The notes: generated from the letters alone by a model not told the origin. A DNA stretch of 11,122 nt from Holosporaceae bacterium (GCA_031269645.1 JAISYW010000011.1:1-11122), one strand, 5' to 3'; shown: positions 1 through 7,858, numbered from the stretch's first letter. Numbers and translations are program-made.

Positions 1-541
1 GTCTTCCCCCGATTCTAACGGCAAAAACGATTTGTTTTTGTATTTTAGGAAATTTATCCAGGCAGCACAATAATTGAGAAGCTTCTTTTTCAGCCCCTTT
101 TCCGATTACTATTGGCAGATTGCTAAAATCTCCAATTCCATCATTTTCTAGTATTTTTCCGTTTGTGTCCACTAAGTATAATTTGTGCTTTGATTGCAGT
201 ATCGCGATTGGAGTTCTTTCAGAAACTGTTATGTATATTGTGTCAGGTAGTTTTCTTCGTATCGCAACCGAATGAATCCACGAAATATGCTCTAACTTTT
301 TTTTAACGACATCTAATGACTGATTAAAAATATTGCCTTTATAGCGCAATCCTGAAGTTTTGAGCAAAAGTACGTCTGGAACATGCTCATTACCATCAAA
401 TTCTATTTTCTCGATGCAAAAATGACTAATTTTCGCTTTTTTAATTCTATCTATATTGAAATATATCGTTCCTGAAATTAAACTGATAAATACAACTAGG
501 AGGAAAAAGTTATTTTTCAACAGAGACGTTAGTATTCGCAC
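1..541 (-). CDS. ftsQ: Cell division protein FtsQ, N-terminal part (runs off left edge)
   Basis: FtsQ is a bitopic inner-membrane protein that links early and late divisome proteins through FtsB/FtsL. I translated about 180 residues from the minus strand; the C terminus lies outside the window. A very short cytoplasmic tail of about 9 residues precedes one membrane segment (about residues 10-28, FFLLVVFISLISGTIYF). Next comes a POTRA-like domain with IEKIEFDGNEHV and the diagnostic FtsQ segment WIHSVAIRRKLPDTIYITV, then SERTPIAILQ and LYLVDTNGKIL. The start is GTG at 541, because an in-frame TAA lies 18 bp upstream and the ATGs in the gap run straight into stops. A weak GGA ribosome site precedes it. 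The gene follows murB by 55 bp on the same strand. The cytoplasmic tail is shorter than in many alphaproteobacterial FtsQ proteins. The family call is confident; the exact start is moderately sure. Confidence 0.9.
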   Translation of the reverse strand, partial: MRILTSLLKNNFFLLVVFISLISGTIYFNIDRIKKAKISHFCIEKIEFDGNEHVPDVLLLKTSGLRYKGNIFNQSLDVVKKKLEHISWIHSVAIRRKLPDTIYITVSERTPIAILQSKHKLYLVDTNGKILENDGIGDFSNLPIVIGKGAEKEASQLLCCLDKFPKIQKQIVFAVRIGGR

Positions 542-596
542 GATTTTTCCGCAATTTTACATTAGTTTAGCCAGCTAAGAATCATAGAATTCAGTG

Positions 597-1490
597 TTAT
601 TTATTACCTAAACGTATTATTTCCCATTCTAAATGTATACCTGAACTGTCTAATACTTTTTGAATAACCTTCTCGCCGAGATTTTCTATATCTTCTGCAG
701 TAGCATGATCTTCATTTATTATAAAATTACAGTGTTTATCTGAAATCATAGCGCCCCCTATTCTCATTCCTCGACATCCTGCGGCATCGATTAATTCCCA
801 AGCTTTTTTTGTGTCTGGATTTTTAAAAGCCGAACCGCATGATCTTTTATTTATCGGTTGATTAGCTTTTCGCTTGAGTAAAAATTCGTTTGTTTTTTTA
901 GGAATTGAATAATCTACATTGGGAATTCCTCTAAACCAAGCGCGTGTTATAATTAAATCATCAGGAACTGTAGAATCTCTATATCCAAACTTTATATCGC
1001 TATTTTTCAACCATTTGATTTGCCCCGAAACAGTCACCGCCTCGCACTCCATAAAAATATTAGATAGATCATACCCATAACAACCGGCATTCATTTTGAT
1101 TGCACCACCAATAGTACCAGGTATTCCGACTAAAAATTCAAAGCCGCCAAGTTCGTGATCCATGGCGGTTGTTGACAGCTCTGCGCAACGCACAGCCGCC
1201 CCAGTTTCTAGAACATTATCTTCAACAAATATTTTTTTAAACCAATCTTCCAATATTATAACAATGCCGCTAATGCCTCCACTACGAACTAAGACATTAG
1301 ACATGGCTCCGAGAATAGTAATATGGTGTCCTGCTGGTAAATTTCTCAAAAAGGTAAGTAAATCGTCCATATCTTTTGGTATAAAAAGAATTTCCGCTGG
1401 CCCGCCAACGCCAATCCAAGATCTTTGGCTAAGGTTAGCTTTTTCTTGCAGTACACCCATCACTGACGGTAATTCGTTAAGGATAGACAT
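597..1490 (-). CDS. murB: UDP-N-acetylenolpyruvoylglucosamine reductase MurB
   Basis: MurB is the cytoplasmic FAD enzyme that uses NADPH to reduce UDP-GlcNAc-enolpyruvate to UDP-MurNAc. The 297-residue length fits the short (type II) MurB form. The FAD-binding half has WIGVGGPAE near residues 25-33, ILGAMSNVLVRSGG near 59-72 and GIPGTIGGAIKMNAGCYG near 122-139. The substrate half has FGYRDS (168-173), CGSAFKNP (218-225, with S220 as the expected proton-donor serine) and a C-terminal LEWEIIRLG carrying the conserved glutamate. The first FAD loop reads GAMSN where GGGSN is usual, a mild deviation. The ATG at 1490 directly follows the murC stop (TAA then ATG) and has a near-perfect ribosome site inside the murC end, so translation is probably coupled. 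A plus-strand frame across its 5' half is a shadow. Confidence 0.97.
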   Translation of the reverse strand: MSILNELPSVMGVLQEKANLSQRSWIGVGGPAEILFIPKDMDDLLTFLRNLPAGHHITILGAMSNVLVRSGGISGIVIILEDWFKKIFVEDNVLETGAAVRCAELSTTAMDHELGGFEFLVGIPGTIGGAIKMNAGCYGYDLSNIFMECEAVTVSGQIKWLKNSDIKFGYRDSTVPDDLIITRAWFRGIPNVDYSIPKKTNEFLLKRKANQPINKRSCGSAFKNPDTKKAWELIDAAGCRGMRIGGAMISDKHCNFIINEDHATAEDIENLGEKVIQKVLDSSGIHLEWEIIRLGNK

Positions 1491-2915
1491 TTAGCCACCT
1501 CCTTTAGATACGAAAACGTCGGCAAAATTGTGCGCCCAGCTGGTTATGTCACCGGCGCCGAGAAATATAACAAAATCTCTGCTCTGCAACATGTCATTAA
1601 TTTTATCAACCAATGTAACTAGATTTTGTGCAAAATCTGCCTGAACAACAGCATTTTCGTTGATGCGTTTTAATAATGTAAAATGATCTACGCCGTTATA
1701 ACTTTCTCCCGCAGAATATATCGGCACAACAAAAACATAATCGCTTAATTCAAGCGCTTCGGCAAAATCGTCCAAAAAATTATGTAGACGGGTATACCTA
1801 TGAGGTTGCATAATAGCGTATATTTTTCCGGAACAAGAATGCCTTGCAGCCTTGAGCGCTGCGGAAACCTCAACTGGATGATGAGCATAATCGTCAATTA
1901 TTTGTATTCCATTAATATTCGCGATTTTAGTAAACCTTCTTTTGACTCCCATAAACGATCCCAAAACTACTCGTATATTTTCTTCGGAAATCCCCAATTC
2001 TAGTCCGATTGAAATCGCTGCTAGGGCGTTTTGTACGTTATGCTCTCCAAACATACTTAAATTTAGTTTTTTCCACGAATTCAGATCAACAATATTATAC
2101 TTATCAATGATATTTTTCGAGAATATGACGTCAAATTCCGCTCCTCGGTCAGAAAGAATTATATTTTCGCAAGAAATATCAGCATTTGACGACAGTCCAT
2201 ATGTAATAAATCTACGATCCACCAGATTGTTGGCAAGTCTCTCTACTTCTGGATGATCAACGCATAAAACTGCAACCCCATAAAATGGAATGTTTTCTAC
2301 AAACTGTGCGAATAACCCGCTTAATTCTGAAAAATCTTTGAAATTATCTATATGATCAAGATCTATATTTGTAACTACCGCAATCGTTGACATTAATTTT
2401 GTAAAAGAGCCGTCAGATTCGTCTGCTTCAACAACAATCCAGTCGCTTGTCCCAAGTCGCGCATTACTGTTATACGCATTTATAACTCCGCCATTTATTA
2501 CTGTAGGATCTAAATTTGCCTGCTCCAATATGGCGGCAATCAGCGAAGTTGTAGTTGTTTTGCCATGAGTTCCCGCTACTGCAATAGAGCTTTTCATTTT
2601 CATAAGCTCAGCCAGCATTTCGGCTCTTTTAACGACTGGAATTTTCAATTTCCTCGCTTCAAGTATTTCCGGGTTATCCTTTGAGATTGCAGAAGACATG
2701 ACCACGACCGATGCTCCATGAACATTTTCAGGTTTATGTTCTATAGCTATGGACACGCCTTTTCTAACAAGTCTCGCAGTCATAGCATTTTCTTTTAAAT
2801 CGCTACCCCTTACTTGGTATCCCATATTAACTAAAACATCCGCTATCCCACTCATGCCTATCCCACCAATACCAACAAAATGAATGACTCCTACACTGAT
2901 TGGAAATTTGTTCAC
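1491..2915 (-). CDS. murC: UDP-N-acetylmuramate--L-alanine ligase MurC
   Basis: MurC adds L-Ala to UDP-MurNAc with ATP, the first amino-acid step of the peptidoglycan stem peptide. The 474 residues are normal for the family. In order: an N-terminal UDP-binding Rossmann fold with HFVGIGGIGMSG (12-23); the central ATP-binding domain with P-loop AGTHGKTTTTS (114-124), EADESDGS (163-170) and NIDLDHID (183-190); and a C-terminal ligase domain with DDYAHHP, MQPHRYTR and FLGAGDI near the end. The start is GTG at 2915, overlapping the murG stop by 4 bp (GTGA), with GGAG about 10 nt upstream inside murG. This indicates translational coupling in the order murG-murC-murB. All catalytic motifs look intact. 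Confidence 0.97.
   Translation of the reverse strand: MNKFPISVGVIHFVGIGGIGMSGIADVLVNMGYQVRGSDLKENAMTARLVRKGVSIAIEHKPENVHGASVVVMSSAISKDNPEILEARKLKIPVVKRAEMLAELMKMKSSIAVAGTHGKTTTTSLIAAILEQANLDPTVINGGVINAYNSNARLGTSDWIVVEADESDGSFTKLMSTIAVVTNIDLDHIDNFKDFSELSGLFAQFVENIPFYGVAVLCVDHPEVERLANNLVDRRFITYGLSSNADISCENIILSDRGAEFDVIFSKNIIDKYNIVDLNSWKKLNLSMFGEHNVQNALAAISIGLELGISEENIRVVLGSFMGVKRRFTKIANINGIQIIDDYAHHPVEVSAALKAARHSCSGKIYAIMQPHRYTRLHNFLDDFAEALELSDYVFVVPIYSAGESYNGVDHFTLLKRINENAVVQADFAQNLVTLVDKINDMLQSRDFVIFLGAGDITSWAHNFADVFVSKGGG
1497..1505 (-). promoter_or_regulatory. Strong Shine-Dalgarno for murB
   Basis: On the minus strand this reads AAAGGAGGT, a near-complete complement of the 16S 3' end, and ends 6 nt before the murB ATG. 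It lies inside the last codons of murC. It fixes the murB start and suggests that murB is translated efficiently despite lying deep in the operon. It is the strongest ribosome site I noticed in the window. Confidence 0.8.
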
Positions 2916-3967
2916 TTGATGTTTTCTCCGCGTTTGCTGCTCATAATTCCGCCAATTAATTTTATAAAGTTATCAGTCGCGCCTTTAACCGAGTCATTGA
3001 TCATATTTGATGCTGCGACTTTTAGCAATTCCCTGTTTTGCAAAATCTGCCGAATTAAACATGTCAATTCATCTGCAATATTTTGTTTTTCTTCCAAAAC
3101 CCAGGCGGCTTTTTTATTTTGGTAATACATAGCATTATAAAGTTGGTGATTTCCAGACGATTCTGGATACGGAATCAAAACCGCCGGACGACCAATAGCA
3201 GCTAATTCAGATAACGTGGACGCTCCAGATCTACAAATAACTAACTGAGCTTCATTCATGATCTCAGCCATGTTGTCTATAAAGATTTTCAAAATAGCCT
3301 TAATCTCAAGCGAGCGATAATATTCGGATAGTTTTTGAATATTCTTTCTATCTACCTGTTGTATTATTTCGATTTTATTTCGTTCTTTTGGGCTCATTAG
3401 CGCCATTGCCTCCGGAATAATTTTGGCAAACGAAAGAGCGCCTTGGCTCCCTCCCATAACGAGGATTTTTATATTTTTATCGCATTTGTATGGATGACTT
3501 TTTAAAAATTCTTCACGCACAGGCGCTGCTATTTCCAACCAATTTTCGTTTAGCTTAAAAGTCGATAGCTTTAAATCTGCGACTTTTTGAAGAAGTTTAT
3601 TTGCTTTCCCAATAATAGCATTTTGCTCATATATAACAACTTTTGCTCCAAACAATTTCGCAACTATTATCGGTACAAACGTAAGAATTCCGCCAAACCC
3701 TATAATTACATCAGGACAATTCGCAACCCACATTCCAAAAAATTTCAAAAATATAGATATAAAATGAAAAACAACGCTAAATAGTTTTTTATAAGAAAAA
3801 CGTACCGTATTTAATACTGTTTTTTCTGAAATATCGCCGCAAAAAGCATTGCCGCGACCATCCGTTATCATACTTACATCAAACCCTTTGCGGCGCATCG
3901 ATTTAAATAAAGCGCAGGCCGGAAACATGTGACCACCAGTTCCGCCAGAACATATTATCACTTTCAC
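2912..3967 (-). CDS. murG: Lipid I to lipid II GlcNAc transferase MurG
   Basis: MurG is the peripheral inner-membrane GT-B glycosyltransferase that transfers GlcNAc from UDP-GlcNAc to lipid I, making lipid II. The 351 residues are typical. Visible motifs are the N-terminal glycine loop CSGGTGGHMFPA (6-17), the IYEQNAIIGKAN acceptor-side motif (112-123), the linker GGSQGA (172-177), and the donor-site motif RSGASTLSELAAIGRP (246-261) followed by LIPYP and Q275. A hydrophobic stretch at about 63-81 fits the known membrane-association patch. The start is GTG at 3967 with GGAGG only 4 nt upstream; a second in-frame GTG two codons later (3961) has roomier spacing and cannot be excluded. This is the first gene of the minus-strand operon, with no ftsW upstream. 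Confidence 0.97.
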   Translation of the reverse strand: MKVIICSGGTGGHMFPACALFKSMRRKGFDVSMITDGRGNAFCGDISEKTVLNTVRFSYKKLFSVVFHFISIFLKFFGMWVANCPDVIIGFGGILTFVPIIVAKLFGAKVVIYEQNAIIGKANKLLQKVADLKLSTFKLNENWLEIAAPVREEFLKSHPYKCDKNIKILVMGGSQGALSFAKIIPEAMALMSPKERNKIEIIQQVDRKNIQKLSEYYRSLEIKAILKIFIDNMAEIMNEAQLVICRSGASTLSELAAIGRPAVLIPYPESSGNHQLYNAMYYQNKKAAWVLEEKQNIADELTCLIRQILQNRELLKVAASNMINDSVKGATDNFIKLIGGIMSSKRGENIK

Positions 3968-4146
3968 AAAACCTCCAAATACAAAATCAGTTTGTAATTT
4001 AATGTTTTTATGGCGTTCATAATACGATTATAGATATCTTCGATATATTATCTTGTTTCATAGTTTTTCACTAGATTTTTTATAATTTTTACAAAATAGT
4101 AACCTTCATCATATACGATTGAAAACAATTCCAGTTAAGGTGACCA
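3968..4146. promoter_or_regulatory. Divergent promoter region between murG and the histidine kinase
   Basis: This 179-bp, very AT-rich gap separates two diverging transcription units, so it should hold promoters for both. On the minus strand, TATAAT (plus positions 4027-4032) could be a -10 box for murG but has no good -35 partner. Around 4032-4055 are overlapping AT-rich inverted repeats, including ATATC-TTC-GATAT, which could bind a regulator. The kinase ribosome site AAGGTGA is at 4137-4143, just before its ATG. I see no gene here. Confidence 0.5.
4057..4086 (+). promoter_or_regulatory. Candidate sigma70-type promoter for the histidine kinase
   Basis: A TATAAT box at 4081-4086 matches the -10 consensus exactly. 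A TTCATA at 4057-4062 (4 of 6 matches to TTGACA) is spaced 18 bp away. This would give a leader of about 55 nt before the ATG at 4147. The region is so AT-rich that chance matches are common, so this is a candidate only. Confidence 0.4.
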
Positions 4147-6336
4147 ATGTTGAAGAAAATTATGGCCATAGCAAAAATAACGAGTTTGCTTTGGATATCG
4201 CTGATACTTCCATTGATTATTGGAATTAATTACATAAAAAGCAGCTCAAAAAGCGACGTAATTAAATGCACAGATAATTTTATACACACGGAAGGAATAA
4301 ACCTATCCAAATATATAGGGTCGCAATTTGAAAATACTAAAACTGATATTTATAGATTCATATCGGAAATTCAATTATCTGATTTAAACGATCAAAAATC
4401 CGTAACCAAAGCATTAAAATCGTTAATCGCTCGAAATAAAAATGTCGTTTCAATAACTATGTATAACGAAAATGGTAGATTTTTAGCTAGCAGCTCAGAA
4501 GAAGATACATCTAACTTGGTCGAAGAAAATAAAGTTCAAAATCGGGAAGATAGTATTAAATACGAAATAGAGCAAAAAGAAGATAATTCGATCGTAATTA
4601 AGTATCTTACGTTGCAAAAAGTAATGGCCGAAGGAAAAGCGATAAACTTCTATTTCGAAATTATTGAAAAATGGGCTCAATACGAAAAATATATGAACGA
4701 ACTAGAGGAAGGATCATTTCCTAGAATGTTTTATATTATCTCCCAAAACTGCCGACGTTACGTTTCGCTAAATTCCCTTCCGCCAGAAGCGCATAGCGCC
4801 AAACACGTTGCAGCTTTAGGAATGCATCTGGTAGAGAAAATTAACGAAATACCTGAAGGCCTATCCGATATAAATATAGAATCTTTAAACTTCAGAGTTT
4901 TCAAAAATGAAATTAATTTACCCGAAAAAATGACGGGCAGTAAGTTTTATATTGTTCTTGCGATAGATGATTTAGCTTCAACGGTAATTTCCAATAGTAT
5001 TTTCAATAAAATACCTACGTTGATCACTATCATGTCGATAATTTGCTTGCTCATATGCCTAATTATTTCGAAATTCTATAATCATGCGGTAGACCAGCTA
5101 GAAATTGCGAATATAATTTCTGATTCTACTCCATCGGCAACCGTAATGTTCCGCGCATCGGATGGGAAAATTGCAAGAATTAATATGTCTGCAATCATAT
5201 CTCTCCGAATAGCGAAAGAAGAGGCCGAAAATACCAATATGTGGAATCTTTTTATATACGAAGACGACAAGAATTACATTTTAAGCGCAATTTCTTCTAA
5301 TATACAGGTTTTAAATTATGAAGTTTTACTACAGAGCTTCGGAGGCGCTAGTTTTTGGGCCATATGCTCGGCTTGCCCAATTGATATAAATGAGGAAAAG
5401 CACATCGTATTGGCGGTTTTAGACATAAATAGTCGTAAAGAAATAGAAAAAAAGTTAGCCAATAACGCCGAGCTTCTTGAAAAACAGATAGCTGAAAGAA
5501 CGGCTGATTTAGACGCAAAAGCTAAGGAATTAGAAGAATCTAATTCGCTATTGGAAAAAGCCAAAGCAATTGCAGACAACGCCAATAACGCAAAAAGCAA
5601 ATTTTTAACCAATGCAAGTAACGAATTAAAAACGCCAATTAACGCCATTATCGGCTATAGCGAAATCTTATATGAAGAAGCTCTAGATAGAAAAGATACG
5701 GTTTCCGCCGACGATTTGAGCAAAATTACTAGCTCGGCAAAGCACTTACTATCTCTTGTGGAAGAAATATTAGATCTTTCCAAAATAGAAGCCGGCAAAA
5801 CTATGCTTTTTTTCGAAAATATCAATATTCGCAGTCTTGTTAAAGATGTCGAAAGCATCACAATGCCACTTATAACTAACAATAACAATTCTCTTTTTGT
5901 AGAATACGCAAAAGACGTCGAAAGTATGTATACGGATGCGACCAAACTGAGACAATGTCTTTTAAACTTATTGAGTAACGCCGCAAAATTTACAGAGTTC
6001 GGAAAAGTAACGTTGAGAGTTTCGTCATTCGTAAAAGAAGGAGTCGATTTTATAGAGTTTGCGGTGATAGACACCGGATTAGGAATTGCTCCCGAGAAAA
6101 TAGATAAAATTTTCGATCCTTTCCAAGAAAATAACGATTCGAGAAATTCAGGAATGGGACTCGGACTATCCATTACTAAGAAATATGCCGAACTTTTGGG
6201 AGGCTTTGTCTCGGCAGAAAGCGAGCTTGGCATAGGATCCAAATTTATCTTTAGAATTCCAAAAATTTGCACAACCGAGGCAAATGAATTTATCGAAATT
6301 AAAAATCAAAACGATAGCTTTGATAATCAAGTATAA
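4147..6336 (+). CDS. Membrane sensor histidine kinase (Cache-PAS-HisKA-HATPase) with Asn at the phosphoacceptor position
   Basis: This 729-residue protein has sensor-kinase layout. TM1 is about 11-30. A periplasmic sensor spans about 31-288 and is Cache-like (VVSITMYNENGRFLASS at 100-116). TM2 is about 290-309. A PAS domain covers about 318-430, a coiled coil 431-475, the DHp domain 480-550 and the HATPase 590-706. The ATPase boxes are intact: N-box N607/N611, G1 DTGLGI (642-647), F-box FDPF (656-659), G2 GMGLGL (669-674). The H-box reads FLTNASNELKTPINAIIG. The expected SHELRTP histidine is Asn492 (codon AAC, 5620-5622), so classical autophosphorylation should be impossible. The downstream ExxT motif used for phosphatase activity in HisKA kinases remains (E493, T496). 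The ATG has a good AAGGTGA site. No response regulator is adjacent. It may act as a phosphatase or allosteric partner, as DivL (Tyr at this position) does; that is inference. A long antisense frame within it is a shadow. Confidence 0.93.
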   Translation: MLKKIMAIAKITSLLWISLILPLIIGINYIKSSSKSDVIKCTDNFIHTEGINLSKYIGSQFENTKTDIYRFISEIQLSDLNDQKSVTKALKSLIARNKNVVSITMYNENGRFLASSSEEDTSNLVEENKVQNREDSIKYEIEQKEDNSIVIKYLTLQKVMAEGKAINFYFEIIEKWAQYEKYMNELEEGSFPRMFYIISQNCRRYVSLNSLPPEAHSAKHVAALGMHLVEKINEIPEGLSDINIESLNFRVFKNEINLPEKMTGSKFYIVLAIDDLASTVISNSIFNKIPTLITIMSIICLLICLIISKFYNHAVDQLEIANIISDSTPSATVMFRASDGKIARINMSAIISLRIAKEEAENTNMWNLFIYEDDKNYILSAISSNIQVLNYEVLLQSFGGASFWAICSACPIDINEEKHIVLAVLDINSRKEIEKKLANNAELLEKQIAERTADLDAKAKELEESNSLLEKAKAIADNANNAKSKFLTNASNELKTPINAIIGYSEILYEEALDRKDTVSADDLSKITSSAKHLLSLVEEILDLSKIEAGKTMLFFENINIRSLVKDVESITMPLITNNNNSLFVEYAKDVESMYTDATKLRQCLLNLLSNAAKFTEFGKVTLRVSSFVKEGVDFIEFAVIDTGLGIAPEKIDKIFDPFQENNDSRNSGMGLGLSITKKYAELLGGFVSAESELGIGSKFIFRIPKICTTEANEFIEIKNQNDSFDNQV

Positions 6337-6350
6337 AAAAACAGTTTTCA

Positions 6351-6470
6351 TGTTCATCCCGCTCCCCTACCAACACCGCTCGGCGGCGCGGAAATCTTTT
6401 AGGATCCATCCGCCGTTGATTAGAAGATTGACGCGTTTTGTCAAACGCTACAACCTTCCTCGCGCAATTC
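6351..6470. repeat. G+C-rich, hairpin-rich intergenic patch, possible decayed dispersed repeat
   Basis: These 120 bp are 64/120 G+C (53%), while the following 60 bp (6481-6540) are 23%. The patch contains CGGCGG (6381-6386) facing CCGCCG (6410-6415), with inner GGA/TCC pairing. It also contains a 6-bp hairpin GCGTTT-TGTC-AAACGC (6433-6448), which overlaps an alternative TTGAC/GTCAA hairpin (6428-6444). The frame ...TTCATCCCGC...GGATCCATCC resembles the widespread proteobacterial intergenic repeats of the form TCATCCCGC...GGATCCA, which appear as MDP...DDE-like peptides when translated. Here the minus strand reads RRMDPKRFPRRR...GERDEHE. I could not compare it with other copies, so the repeat identity is inference. 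No convincing gene lies between the kinase and the transporter. Confidence 0.4.
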
Positions 6471-6499
6471 TGATTTTTCATATTTTTCTCCCTAAAAAC

Positions 6500-6539
6500 G
6501 GAAAAGATGTAAAATTTAGTACTTAATTATATCTTTTCC
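6500..6539. promoter_or_regulatory. 9-bp perfect inverted repeat upstream of the MFS gene (operator or leader hairpin)
   Basis: GGAAAAGAT (6500-6508) is matched exactly by ATCTTTTCC (6531-6539). As RNA the stem extends inward through one G-U and three further pairs to 13 bp with a 14-nt loop. It ends 31 bp before the MFS ATG, and a possible -10 box TATACT (6543-6548) follows at once. The repeat could therefore be an operator overlapping the promoter. On the minus strand the stem is followed by GTTTTT, which looks terminator-like, but no minus-strand gene is visible for it to end. On the plus strand no U-tract follows, so it is a poor terminator for the kinase. Confidence 0.5.
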
Positions 6540-6570
6540 ATATATACTATTGCGTTTCAAGAGAATTGAT

Positions 6571-7824
6571 ATGAAAAACTTTAGGGACGTAATAAAAGCT
6601 TTTATTTTGGGAAAAAATGGCAAATTATCCCATAGAAAACTAGTTTTTTTCCTATTGTTTATGAATGTTATATCATCTGCCGCCGTCAGTATATACATTC
6701 CAAATTTAAAACAAATGGCCTTGGATTTAGAAACGACTAACGCTCTAATGCAGATGACAATAGTCGCCTATTTAATTGGAGAATTTGTTGGACGTATTTT
6801 ATGCGGTCCTTTAATAGATCTGCGAGGCAATAATATTATTTTGCCAGCTCTCTCAATGTCAGTCTTGGGGCACTTTGGATGCTTCATCTCAAATTCTATC
6901 GAGATATTTATCATGATGCGCTTCCTACAGGCCCTCGGATCAAGCGTTGTATATGTCGTATCATTAAGTATCATCAATGGAATGTTTAATAACGAAGAAA
7001 AAGGCAGCGTTGTTGGTATTTTAGAACTATATCAACCAATCGCCTGGATTTTGTCTCCATTTGCGGGAACTGTTTTTGCAGAAATATGGAGTTGGAGGTT
7101 GTCGTTTCTACTTTTACTGATATCTCAATTGCTCGGAATAGCGTTTTTTTGGATCTATGCGGAGCAGATCGCTAAAAAATCGAAGAAACATTTTTCGGTA
7201 TCGAAATTTTTTTGCGATTATAAAGCCGTATTAAAGAATTCTTCCTTTACAATATATGCTTTAATTCCTGGCTTGTTTGCCGGAGGATATATGATTTTCG
7301 CTACCAGTTGTCCTTTCATATGTTCGGAATTTTGGGGTAATGACGCCATTGATATCGCTATATTTTCCGCAGCTCCTCTAATATTTTATGTGTTGGCTAC
7401 ATTTGCGTATCGAAAAATTCTCAAACATTTTGGACTAAAAATTTCCAAAAGAGTGGGCGTAGCAATTTATATACTTTTTGGAATTCATATAACCTTACTA
7501 ATAGTGAAACATGTTCCATGGACGCCAAATAGTTTGTTGTTTTTAATGAGCATACAGTGCATGGGCAGTGCTTTTTTGGTGCCGGTATCCGTATTAAAAG
7601 CTTTACAATCTGCCGCTCATGCCGCATCCGTTGGCGCTTCGACGGTGATTGTTTTCAGAAATTTAATTATGTCCCTATGTATAACTGCGAGCGTAAAATT
7701 CCATGAAAGCACAACTGCCGTTATGGCTTCCGTTTTTATGACTGTCAGCACGATTCTCGTATTAATTATGGCTCGCCGGATTATTAGAATTAGAGTTAAT
7801 AGAAAATTGCATGTTAAATGTTAA
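6571..7824 (+). CDS. Bcr/CflA-like MFS transporter (12 TM, probable efflux pump)
   Basis: This inner-membrane transporter of about 417 residues is mostly hydrophobic, with roughly 12 membrane segments. The N-terminal half follows the Bcr/CflA drug:H+ antiporter pattern: SIYIPNLKQMALDL (40-53, like the family's YLPALPxIAxDL), then AYLIGEFVGRILCGPLIDLRG (66-86, motif A), MMRFLQALGSS and a WRLSF segment ahead of the central loop. Motif A is unusual: the family's basic RR after the glycine is NN (87-88). I chose ATG 6571, seven codons inside the longest frame, because it has AAGAG about 8 nt upstream; the alternative TTG at 6550 does not. The gene is not tightly linked to its neighbours (234 bp after the kinase, 107 bp before the secretin start). 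The substrate cannot be told from sequence; metabolite import is also possible in a host-dependent bacterium. Confidence 0.88.
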   Translation: MKNFRDVIKAFILGKNGKLSHRKLVFFLLFMNVISSAAVSIYIPNLKQMALDLETTNALMQMTIVAYLIGEFVGRILCGPLIDLRGNNIILPALSMSVLGHFGCFISNSIEIFIMMRFLQALGSSVVYVVSLSIINGMFNNEEKGSVVGILELYQPIAWILSPFAGTVFAEIWSWRLSFLLLLISQLLGIAFFWIYAEQIAKKSKKHFSVSKFFCDYKAVLKNSSFTIYALIPGLFAGGYMIFATSCPFICSEFWGNDAIDIAIFSAAPLIFYVLATFAYRKILKHFGLKISKRVGVAIYILFGIHITLLIVKHVPWTPNSLLFLMSIQCMGSAFLVPVSVLKALQSAAHAASVGASTVIVFRNLIMSLCITASVKFHESTTAVMASVFMTVSTILVLIMARRIIRIRVNRKLHVKC

Positions 7825-7858
7825 TGCCGGCATGCTTCCTACGTTAAATAATTAATAT

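Noticed and set aside
1162..1494. Plus-strand 110-residue frame opposite murB
   Set aside because: Shadow of the murB coding strand; murB motifs are unambiguous.
5655..6272. Long (205-residue) minus-strand frame inside the histidine kinase
   Set aside because: It is antisense to the DHp and ATPase domains, whose motifs are clearly coded on the plus strand. It shows no motif of its own.
6299..6481. Minus-strand 60-residue frame with GGGAG before its ATG
   Set aside because: The ribosome site is attractive, but the frame overlaps the kinase 3' end and its peptide looks like a translated intergenic repeat. No family is recognisable.
6284..6526. Plus-strand 80-residue frame across the kinase end and the gap
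   Set aside because: No ribosome site, composition follows the G+C-rich patch, and no recognisable domain.
7820..7835. ATGCCGGCAT palindrome just after the MFS stop as a terminator
   Set aside because: The palindrome has no loop and no U-tract follows, so it cannot form a normal intrinsic terminator.
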